In this document: positions 52,219-61,065 of the stretch, in pieces
Layout of the letters: the number at the start of each line of letters is the position of its first letter
Numbering within the stretch: position 1 is the stretch's first letter
Origin: Thecaphora thlaspeos
Lineage: Eukaryota; Basidiomycota; Ustilaginomycetes; Urocystidales; Glomosporiaceae
Assembly: GCA_900291925.1 (NCBI GenBank)
Contig: UWYS01000007.1
Coordinates: forward strand, 1-64,000
DNA length: 64,000 nt
Direction: 5' to 3'
Translations under genes and position numbers: made by a program
Notes under the pieces: generated by a model
Database searches by the model: none
What the model was told of the DNA's origin: nothing
Seen by the model: only the letters and a program-made list of their open reading frames with translations

Positions 52219-53236
52219 GGTCGCAGTGCCGGTAATGCTGGCGGTGCTAGAGGAAGCACTGGGTGTGGGCCGAGAAGGGGTCGCCGAAAGGCTGGGAAGG
52301 ACGATGATGGGAACGTCGACGACGGCCTCGGTCGCGTGGAGGCGTGTTCGCACTGCCAAGAGAGGCGACCAGCGTGAAGAAAGAAATGGTCAGAGGCGTC
52401 CTTCAACGGCACCAACGATAGAGGACCCGATCCGGCGGCGTCGGTGGAAACTGGACACTCACAACTGTACCTTCCGGTCTTTTTGATCCTGCCGCTCTTG
52501 TCTAGCGAGTCGGGTTCCTTGTTGTCCTTTGCGGGGACGACTGTGAACTCGCACGCCGTCGCAATCTGCTGTGCGGTGAGCCTGTTGAGGGGTGCGGCTG
52601 CTCCTGGCTGGGCGAAGCTGGTCTCAAGGTCGAATACGCCGTGGGTGTCTCGGATGTGGTTGACAACCTCGTTGGTCGAAATGCTTCCCTGGATCGTGAG
52701 CGGAGAGTCGGAGAGCTGTCCGGCAGCAGCGGCGGCGGCGGTCGAGGAGGGTGCGACGGTGGTGGAGCGCGAGTAGGTGACGGTGGGTACGCTCTCTAGC
52801 TTGCGGCGGAGCGAGAGGAGCTGGACGGGACCGAGTTGCTTTTGCAGCTGTTCGCGGACCTTGTGCTTGTCGAGGCGCTGCTGTGCCTGTTCTAGCTGCT
52901 GTTGGACGAGGCGAGAGGCGGTCTCCTCGCGGCTCCGTGTGGAAGGTGTGGGGAGGGGCTGGTAGATGGCTTGCTTGGAAGGAAGCAGCTGGTTGCGCAT
53001 ACGACCCGGCTGGACCAGGCAGACTTGACCGGCCTTGCCGAGGCCAGGAGTATCGGCGATGAGCTGAACACGGACGAGTCGGCGTTGCGATAGTGTTGTG
53101 GCCTGAGGTGGGTGAGGGGGACGGTGGTAGGGAAGATGGGGGTCAGCACAGGTCGTCAGGGCTTGGAGCCATCGGTCTGAGAGGAGAGCGTGCTGCTCAC
53201 CGATTGTGCGATGGATCGGATTGCGGTCGGCCTCAT
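51847..53236 (-). CDS. Mitochondrial ribosomal protein bL9 fused in frame to a BolA protein
   Basis: Three exons: 53236-53201 (36 nt), 53102-52463 and 52352-51847, giving 393 residues without any stop between the two parts. bL9 part: LSQRRLVRVQLIADTPGLGKAGQV and the linker helix with QQLEQAQQRLDKHK, then the C-domain GSISTNEVVNHIRDTHGVF. Exon 3 supplies its last strand, RTRLHATEAVVDVPIIVLP. A Ser/Thr/Pro-rich linker of about 20 residues follows, then residue 271, an ATG in good context (ACC before it) that opens a second presequence-like stretch, TRSFSTSASRRAAQ. The BolA domain ends the protein: HFYIEVISDAFEGMTQIKRH and ALLSDEF. BolA1/BolA3-type proteins help iron-sulfur cluster delivery in mitochondria. 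Either one polyprotein is made and cleaved, or BolA is made from the internal start. Confidence 0.82.
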
Positions 53237-53875
53237 TTCGAGGGCAAGCGTACAGATCGGCAGAAGTGAGACGCCGGAGGAGAGGGGAAGCGAGTTGGGG
53301 ATGATGGTGTCGGTCGTGAGCGAGCCGAGAGGTGGTAGGCGGCGAGCTCGACTCGGGAGTTCGTGATGCGCCGCCAGAAGAAGCGGGGAGCGCCGCGCCC
53401 CACCTCGCCCCGCCGGCCGCCCAGCGAAAACTTTGTTGCGCCTCGCCCCCTCGACCCGCGCGACAAGAGAAAGACGGTGCAAGCTGCCAAATGCTCGGGA
53501 GACGGCGGAGAGAGCCCCTGCCAGGGTCCTTTTTCGCATTTGGCGTCTCGCCTCCGGGCAGAAGAGGAAGAAAAGAAAGAAAGAAAAAGGCCCGAAGTGG
53601 TGGGCGTGATCGCATCTCGACGAGAAGAACGGTGGGCCGGCAATACCTAGACTGCCTCTTGCTTTGCCTTGACGTAAGCCTCCGGCGCTAGCGCCGGAGG
53701 CCTTTCGAAGCCTCGAGATACATTCACACGATCCTTGCTTGTGAAGCTCACACCTTGCCACGCTGCTCTACAGACGCACACCCTCCCTCTCTCGCTCTCT
53801 TGGGCCACCCTTCCGCTCCTTTCTCTCCCCGCCCATCCGGCGACTCGATTCTGATACACATACGGCAAACACGTC
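53237..53875. promoter_or_regulatory. Divergent promoter region bL9-BolA / COQ1
   Basis: 639 bp between divergent start codons. It contains a 24-bp perfect palindrome at 53678-53701 (listed separately), a GAAAGAAAGAAA run near 53,572 and a pyrimidine-rich leader before COQ1. No gene was recognised. Confidence 0.45.
53678..53701. promoter_or_regulatory. 24-bp perfect palindrome
   Basis: Left half GCCTCCGGCGCT, with its exact inverse complement directly following and no spacer. It lies about 175 bp upstream of the COQ1 start in a promoter shared with bL9-BolA. It could bind a dimeric regulator or extrude a cruciform; both are inference. Confidence 0.45.
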
Positions 53876-55713
53876 ATGTCATCCAGGCTCCCTCCCTCGG
53901 TAGCCAGTCTGGCCCGTTCCACAGCCACAAGACGGATCGCCGTTACCTCGAAGTGCCCTGGCGCAACAGTCTGCGCCACCAGCACCAGTGGCGTAAATCG
54001 GCGCTGCCGCCAGCAGTCGACATGGGCTGCCGTCGTCGACCAGGCAAAGACGCTCGTCCAGGACCAGATCCGACACATGCCCTCTAGCTCGCCCTCGTCT
54101 CCGTCGTCATCAGTATCACCGCCGGACGCCTCGGGCTCCTCGTCGTTCTTCGGGACGACGTCACCCTCTACATCGTCTGCCCAGATCATCACCGACCCCC
54201 TATCGCTCGTGTCTTCCGAGCTCTCGTCGCTCCGCTCCAACGTCTCTTCGCTCCTCGGCTCCGGCCATCCCTCGCTCGACACAATAGCAAAGTACTACTT
54301 CCAGGCAGATGGCAAGCACGTCCGCCCTCTCATTGTCCTCCTGATGAGCAAGGCTACGAACGGCATCTCGCCCCTCTGGCCCGAGCTCGTCGACCACGCC
54401 CTACGCACCGAGCGGCGCACCGACGATGCGGGCAAGGCAATCGAGCGTGACATGGGCATCAACGAGCCTCTCAGCCCAGAGGCCGTGCTCAACGACTTTA
54501 ACCCGCACATGGAAGCCATTGAGGGGTCGCTGGGGCTTGGCGGCTCGTCCGGTGTCTCGCCGAGCGATCTCAGCGGGCCGACGGCGACAACGACCACTGC
54601 GGCGGCCGACTTTAGCGGCATCCTTCCGACGCAGCGGCGGCTGGCCGAAATCACCGAGATGATTCACGTCGCCTCGCTGCTGCACGACGATGTGATTGAC
54701 GCCTCCACGCTCCGCCGCGGCGCGCCCTCGGCCCCCTCGGCGTTTGGCAATAAGCTCAGCATCCTCGGCGGCGACTTCCTCCTGGGGCGCGCATCGGTGG
54801 CGCTGGCCCGGCTGCGCGACAACGAGGTGGTCGAGCTGCTGGCCACCGTCATCGCCAACCTGGTCGAGGGCGAGGTGATGCAGCTCAAGAGCCAGGCGGC
54901 CAGCGACGGCCAGCAGGCGCAGGCAAAGAGTGGCCACGCCGCCTTCTGGGAGTCCGAGGGCCTCTCGGCGCACAACCAGGGCATTGAGAGCGGCAGGGCC
55001 GTCGGACCGTCCGAGATGCCGGAGCTGGGACCGACGCCGGCCCACTTTAGCCTCTACCTGCAGAAGACCTACCTCAAGACGGCCGCCCTGATCGGCAAGT
55101 CGACGCGCGCTTCCACCATTCTTGGTGGCTGCGGCGCAGAGGCGATCGGCCGCGCCGGCCTGTCGGGCGACGTCGCAGAGAGAATGCGCCAGGTCCGCGA
55201 CGCCGCCTACGGCTACGGGCGCAACCTCGGCATTGCTTTCCAGCTGGTAGACGACCTCCTCGACTTCGAGGCGACGTCGGCCGCGTTTGGCAAGCCGTCG
55301 GGAGGCGCGGACTTGAGGCTCGGGCTAGCGACAGCGCCTGTCCTCTATACGTGGCAGGAGACGCCCAACGAGGGGATTGCAGAGATGGTGGCGAGACGGT
55401 TCGAAGGTCCCGGCGACGTAGAAAAGGTGAGTAGGCGGTCGAAGGCAAGAGGCGTAGCCGCACAGACCCCGAGTAGGGGGGTCCGTCCGTTTCTTTGTTC
55501 GCTGACCCAGTCCTGTCGTCGCTCCCTGCCGTCGTTGTTACCCGCGCACAGATGCTCCACCTGGTCTCGAAATCGCGCGGTCTCGAACGGACCGCTTCGC
55601 TGGCAAAGGACCACGCTCGACGGGCAAGGGAAGCCCTCGACGTCTTACCCGACAGTGACGCCAAGCAGGCCCTGCTAAAGCTCAACGAACAGGTCGTCAA
55701 GCGTGTCCGGTAG
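53876..55713 (+). CDS. COQ1: COQ1, mitochondrial polyprenyl diphosphate synthase
   Basis: Two exons: 53876-55426 and 55552-55713, giving 570 residues, longer than the usual 430-470. It makes the isoprenoid tail of ubiquinone. The N-terminus has a presequence (SLARSTATRRIAV) and a Ser/Pro-rich stretch. The catalytic core carries ADGKHVRPL, the first Asp-rich motif D271-D272-V-I-D275 in LLHDDVIDAS followed by RRGAPS, and the second, D459-D460-L-L-D463 in QLVDDLLDFE. The extra length comes from the N-terminal linker and a low-complexity insertion at about 185-255 and another at about 345-385. Exon 2 encodes the final helices. Chain length of the product cannot be read from the sequence. Confidence 0.95.
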
Positions 55714-56227
55714 ACCTCTGGCGCGCCCTCACACCCCGTACACGACACGACCACTGCTTAGACATGCTTCCTCTGACTGCATTTACCTTGTTAGTTCACC
55801 ACTTGGATGCAATTGCACTCGACCTCGCCCCGAGGTTATCCCCCATGATCACGGCGGAGTGTCGAAACGGCCGGTCGTAGCTGTGTAGTGCGTGCGGCTG
55901 GCTGACCTCGTAGAGTCTTTTTTTGCTCATGTTATCGGGATGATGTCGGGCTGGTCGCTGTCCGATTTGCGTTTGAAGAGCATCCCGACGTCGCCCGATC
56001 CTGGCCGGCAAGGACCAGGACGGGTTGGCAAACGGGGCTCGCTCGCCGGGCTTACGTGATACAGGATCATTTCTCCACATTTTTGGGTTGCGCGACCTCT
56101 GAACCTTCTTGATTCCACCTCGCTATGGACCTTTCTTACCTTCCTTTCTATATCATACAGATTACAAACGAAAGCAAACACAATCGCCACCACACCGCAC
56201 ATCCCAGCACGATCAAGGACCACCATC
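55714..56227. other. Gene-free stretch between COQ1 and SDHAF4
   Basis: 514 bp holding the COQ1 3' end and the promoter of the next gene. A T run at 55,918-55,924 is the only notable feature. Nothing coding recognised. Confidence 0.4.
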
Positions 56228-56693
56228 ATGCTATCACGCACCATCCTCTCATCCCGCCTCACTCGGGGAACGACACTCACAACATCTTCGCTTCGCTACC
56301 TCAGCACATCCACGCTTCTCCGTAGCGGTAAATTCAACCGACCTGCCCCACCCTCCCTTCCACCAAAAGAGCAGCGAGAGTTTGAAAAGCTGGTAAAGGA
56401 GAAACAAAGTACGTCCCTTTCCACCTCCCGCTGTCTTCCTTTCCGATCTCTTTCAGACATTGCCTGCACACAGTGATACACAGAAACTGATATTAAGGCT
56501 TCCGTCGATGACGATAGACACGTTGCAGTTCACATCAGCAGAAGAACAGTTTCACCCAGACGCAAGGAAGAGGCCTCAACCGGATTTTGAGGGCGACACG
56601 AACCCCAGCACGGGAGAGGTGGGCGGCCCTAAGAAGGACCCTCTGACCTATGAAAAGGAATGGACGTACGGTGGAAGAGCTACCGACTTCTAG
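56228..56693 (+). CDS. SDHAF4: Succinate dehydrogenase assembly factor 4
   Basis: Two exons: 56228-56408 and about 56539-56693, giving 111 residues. The N-terminus is a mitochondrial presequence (SRTILSSRLTRG). The C-terminal signature is clear: HPDARKRPQPDFEGDTNPSTG then EVGGPKKDPLTYEKEWTYGGRATDF, as in Sdh8/SDHAF4 (DUF1674). It binds FAD-loaded SDHA before assembly of complex II. The donor is GTACGT. The acceptor is uncertain: 56539, 56542 and an earlier AG at 56484 all keep the frame, changing only a few to about 20 residues in a poorly conserved linker. Confidence 0.88.
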
Positions 56694-56955
56694 CTCTCAC
56701 TTCCACACACAGCTCAAGCTCGACCTTCGGACATGGCGCGCATTGTTATCTTTCACATCTTCTTGTTATTAAAGGCGGCCGGTCGCTTCTTTCGAACGGA
56801 TGATAGGTTGAAGTAAAGTACATGGATTGAGAGCAATGTCGCGGTTCAATTTGTGATCGATGGATGGTGTAGTGCTTGCCTGATCAGGCCATACGATGAC
56901 CATGTTTTTTAGACATGTGATGGATGGGGGCCTGATGTGGGTCGGAGAACGCTTT

Positions 56956-59805
56956 TCAGGACGTCTGAGACTCTGATCGTGGCGTGCGGAGCTCGCCGGG
57001 GTTTCCCTCGTGCTGCTGCTGCTCTCGCAGCGGGTCTCCCTGCTGTAGCGTCGTTGGCGGCCGATGCTCAGATCGCTCTTGCTGCTCTGTCTTGGCGAGT
57101 CTTGAGGCGGTGTGCTCAGTCGTGGGCTCTGCGGTGGCAGTTGGCTCCGCGAGCTCCGCGACGGCAGGCTGTGGCTGCGGAACGACGCCCATTGCGAGCA
57201 GCGCCCCGAGGTCGAAATCAGGCATAGAAAAGTCCATCATAGCCTCGAGGGACGGTCCCTCGGCCCCTTGCTCGGCTGGTCCCGCGCCGCCGGCGTCGAT
57301 GGGTGCATCGAGCAGGTGGGAAAGATCCATCGGCTCCAGCCCCTGCTGCTGCTGCTGCTTGCCGCCTTTCTCCGCCGCCGGTGCTTCTGCTGAGGTCGTG
57401 GCGCAAAGTGCCTGTGCGCCTTCGAAAGCAGAGTCGAGAGGTAGTGGCGCTGCCGCCGCGCCCGTCGGGCAGGAGGAGTTGGGTTGCGTGTAGTTGGACA
57501 GATCAGTGAGCGAGATGCCCAGAAATGCGGCCAGTTCGGCCTCGTCGACGATTTGACCCTGGGATACCGCCGGCCCGCTTTGACTGTCGAGGGCGGCGGG
57601 GATCGGCAGGACGCTCGACATCGCCGCGCCGGCGTTTGCAGAGTCGAGCTCCGTGCTATACTGCGCCTCGTCGCCGGCCTCGGCCTCGGCGTCGAGGCGA
57701 TCGACCTCCTCCCACTCGCGCTCTCGCTCGCGCCTCGCCTCCTCCTCAGTGGCAATCTGCGCCTCAATCATCAGATGCTGGGCCTCGAGTCGCCTCTCGG
57801 TCCTCTCGGCATCCTTCAGCCGCTCGGCCGCCTTACGGTCCTTCTTGACCTGCCGGGCCTCCTCCCTCGCTTTGCGGTTGGCTTCACGCTCGCGGTAGAG
57901 GTCCTGGCTCCGCGCAGCAATTCGGTCGCGTAGCACCTGGATGCGTTCCTCGACGGTTTTCTGCGCATTGTCAAAAAACTGCTTGTCCACCTTGAGCCGG
58001 AGCATCTCTTCGCGCAGGCTGTCGTGCCCTGAGGCAATCTCCGTCATGCGCTTCTCGACCTCCCCGCGAAGGTCGGAGTTGGTCTCGGAACGGCGGCGTT
58101 TGCTCGCCGGGCCGGAAGTGGAGCCAGAGGCAACCTGGCCCAGGGTTCCCGAGATCGAATTGGCGCGCTTTGCGGGCAGCACGGCAGAGCTAGCCGTGGC
58201 ATCGGCAACGGCTTGCGCCACCACCTGAGAAAAGTCTCGCTCGAGCGGGTTCGTCGACAGGCTTGTCGAGAGAACGGTCGAATCGCCAATCGACAGACTG
58301 GAGGGACCGCTCGGGGCCTTTAGCGCCGCCGCTAGGCCAGCAGATTGCACCGACGACATAGCAGAGGAGCCGCTTCCCTCCTTTGCTGGCGAGAAGAGCC
58401 CTGGGCCGGTCGAGGTGCCGAGGGGAAGGAGGGGTGGGGGAGCAGACTGCCCGCGTGTCGGCGGAGGTGGGTGCGGCAGCGACATCGACGCCGGCGCGCC
58501 ATTCTCAGCGGCCGCGATACCTGCCGACGACGCCGTAGTGGCAGGAGCGGCGCCGACCGAGCGGCTGCGGGTGGTCCCCTTGAGCTCGTCCTTTGCCCGT
58601 TCGCGTTCGGTGCGACCATCGCTCGCCTGCTTCTGGAGCGCCATGAAGAGGTCGGCAAAGAGCTGAACATGCTTCTGGATGAAGGCCTGAATCGCCTCGG
58701 GCGAGGCGCTTTTTGGAATCATCCGACCAAGGTCGGCAATCGACACGGGGACAGCGGCTGCCTTGCCCTTGCCCTTGGCCGCGCTGCTGACCTTCACCGC
58801 TTTCTTCGGGGCGGTGCCGCCCTCGGTCGCGGAGGCCTTGCGCTTGGCCGCAGCCGGCTTCTTGGGAGGCGCCGGAGTGCCGTCTGGGCGGGGGTATTTT
58901 GGCGGTCTTCCGCGCGGACGCTTCGGCGGTGGGCCCAGCATGGCTTCTATGGCGGTCGTCGTTGATGAGAGGCCGACCGTCTGCGTCACCGACAATGCGG
59001 ATGCCACCGCCGCAGGCGCAGCCAAAGCGGCTGGACGCGCAGCCGTGCCCCTATTGGCTGTGAGGAACCCGGGAGGCGCTGGAGCGATCGGCACCACTGC
59101 CCTCTGGCCGACGTTTGCGGGCCGAGACGGTGCGCTTCTGGTGGGCTCCGCAGCGACCCGCGGTGTTACTTGGATCGGCACCTGGGGCCGCGAGCTGCCA
59201 TCGCCCTGCGGCAGCACCAGGCCGCCGAGCAGAGGTTGCTGCGGCTGCTTCGTTGTAGCGGCAGCGCTGTTGGTGGTGCTACTTGTTCCCTCAGCAGCGT
59301 GGGGCAAGGTTGTTGCCGGTCCGGACGGTTCGACATCCTTGCTCGGGGCAGTAATGGTGTTGCTGGCGGTCGCTTCAGTCGTGGCGAGGGGCCCATCGCC
59401 GAAAAGCAGGTCGATGTCGTGGATGTGGCTTGCTTCATCCTCGTCGCTGGCCTGCACAGCGGCGCCCGACTGCGGCAGCTCCGTTGGACCAAATGGGAAG
59501 CTCAGGCCAACATCTTTGATCTGGCGGGAACTGGTGGCGGCGGAAAAGGTGTCGGACGGGGTCCGTCCCACGCAGGCCGAGTCGTCGTCTCCGGACAGCG
59601 ATCGGGCCAGGTCTGGCGTCGTTGCCTGCGACATGGTGGCCTGCTCTGTGCCGCTCGTAGGGCCCCACGCTCCGTCGAGAGAGAACGTTTCCGTTATGAG
59701 AGATTCCGGAGCCGTGGCGGTGGGCGGGCTGGCCATGACTGCGGGCCGCGGTGGCTCGCCTATAGACAGAGAATCATCTGGGTTCGGATCTGGTCCGATG
59801 AACAT
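56956..59805 (-). CDS. AT-hook protein with central coiled coil and acidic C-terminus, unknown function
   Basis: Intronless, 949 residues. A canonical AT-hook, KRPRGRPPKYPRP, lies at about 296-307, followed by Lys/Ala/Pro-rich basic segments. A predicted helix follows (AIQAFIQKHVQLFADLFMAL). A long Arg/Glu/Lys-rich coiled coil runs at about 610-720 (for example RLKVDKQFFDNAQKTVEERI, EEARREREREWEEV). The C-terminal 200 residues are acidic and hydrophobic in patches (MDFSMPDFDLGALLAMG), like an activation domain. It looks like a nuclear DNA-binding or chromatin protein, but I do not recognise the family. The gene is divergent from the RecQ gene. Confidence 0.75.
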   Translation of the reverse strand: MFIGPDPNPDDSLSIGEPPRPAVMASPPTATAPESLITETFSLDGAWGPTSGTEQATMSQATTPDLARSLSGDDDSACVGRTPSDTFSAATSSRQIKDVGLSFPFGPTELPQSGAAVQASDEDEASHIHDIDLLFGDGPLATTEATASNTITAPSKDVEPSGPATTLPHAAEGTSSTTNSAAATTKQPQQPLLGGLVLPQGDGSSRPQVPIQVTPRVAAEPTRSAPSRPANVGQRAVVPIAPAPPGFLTANRGTAARPAALAAPAAVASALSVTQTVGLSSTTTAIEAMLGPPPKRPRGRPPKYPRPDGTPAPPKKPAAAKRKASATEGGTAPKKAVKVSSAAKGKGKAAAVPVSIADLGRMIPKSASPEAIQAFIQKHVQLFADLFMALQKQASDGRTERERAKDELKGTTRSRSVGAAPATTASSAGIAAAENGAPASMSLPHPPPPTRGQSAPPPLLPLGTSTGPGLFSPAKEGSGSSAMSSVQSAGLAAALKAPSGPSSLSIGDSTVLSTSLSTNPLERDFSQVVAQAVADATASSAVLPAKRANSISGTLGQVASGSTSGPASKRRRSETNSDLRGEVEKRMTEIASGHDSLREEMLRLKVDKQFFDNAQKTVEERIQVLRDRIAARSQDLYREREANRKAREEARQVKKDRKAAERLKDAERTERRLEAQHLMIEAQIATEEEARREREREWEEVDRLDAEAEAGDEAQYSTELDSANAGAAMSSVLPIPAALDSQSGPAVSQGQIVDEAELAAFLGISLTDLSNYTQPNSSCPTGAAAAPLPLDSAFEGAQALCATTSAEAPAAEKGGKQQQQQGLEPMDLSHLLDAPIDAGGAGPAEQGAEGPSLEAMMDFSMPDFDLGALLAMGVVPQPQPAVAELAEPTATAEPTTEHTASRLAKTEQQERSEHRPPTTLQQGDPLREQQQHEGNPGELRTPRSESQTS

Positions 59806-61065
59806 GGTAGTTGGTTGGCCGGTAGAGGACAGCAGCCCAAAGCTTGTTAGGTAAGCTGTGATACACGGATACTATCTGAGACCACCCCCCCAACCCCCCT
59901 TTTCACCTCCCTCCCCTCTTTCTTCTTGTCAACTCACTGGGACGTGTGCGTGGTTCCGTGCAGGGCCGAGAAGCGAGAGAGCGAATGGGCGACTGTCTTG
60001 CTGGTCTGCAAATGGAGACGGACGATGTCTCTTGAAGTGTCGTAGGAGGAGGGGAGGAGGAGGTGACGTTTGTTCCGTATCGGTCGAAGAGAGGAGAGAG
60101 AGAGAGAGATGGAGTCGAGGCTGAGCTGTTGTCGTCTCGTCAAGATCCTTCTCAACTTTTTTTTTTCCTCGAGAACGCTCGACGAGGTCCAGCGACACAA
60201 AACCGGACGTCTCTCCAAAAAGAAAAAAAAAAAAAACCCCCCTCCGACCTGTGCGCCAGGCGCCCGCCACACGCGCCCGCCACACGTGAGGGCCAAATGT
60301 CTAAACCTGGCTTTCGTCCAGAGAGGTGTTGGTGTTGAGGCAGGCCAGGACTCTGGCGACGCGTCGCGGCAGGCTAGCCGCAAGGGCGCAAGCAGGGTGA
60401 CGGACGCGACAGCTGGGAGCTGGAACGGCTTGCTTGCGTGCCGTCCTATTTGCCACCGACAACCATCATCATCACTCCTCCTTCCCCTCACCAGGTAGTC
60501 TCGCCACCTCGGTCTACCACAGTCTAGCCTTGACGGCCCGCTTCCGCCCTCAGCCCTTCGCCCTCTCCGCCCCTTGTCCGCGACTGGTCCACCTTCGCCC
60601 GACCTGTCTTGCTTGCGCCACAATCCCATCGAGCGAGCTGAGCTTCCGCATCGGCCCGGCCCGCCTTCCGCCCTTGCGAGTCTGTCAAAGGTGCTGCGGA
60701 AGAGCACTTATTACCTCTCCTCCGCTGCCTCACGCTCGGAATCGATTCGACCGGCCTTCACTGTCACGCCGGCTGACTCCATACGCACGTACGCACGCAG
60801 CTACCGACCGACCGACCGACGAAAGGCAAGCGAGGCTGTCTCCACCGCTTCATCCGACAGAGAGTGGCGTGGCCACAAAGAAGAGCCCCGCATCGACCCT
60901 CGGTCCCGCCGCCCATCCTCAGCTAAATGCGCTCGCGATAGGTTACCGAGACATTCTGTTCCACCTCGACTTCCACCACCACGATCGGCCTCCTACCTCC
61001 CCAGATAAGTAATATACTGCGTCACGCGCCTGCGAAAGGACGAGTCGGAAGAAGCGACAGCGGCG
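59806..61065. promoter_or_regulatory. Divergent promoter region, AT-hook gene / RecQ gene
   Basis: 1.26 kb between divergent starts. It holds a GA microsatellite near 60,088, a T run at 60157-60166, an A run of 14 at 60223-60236 followed by C6, and a pyrimidine-rich leader before the RecQ start. No gene was recognised. Confidence 0.45.
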
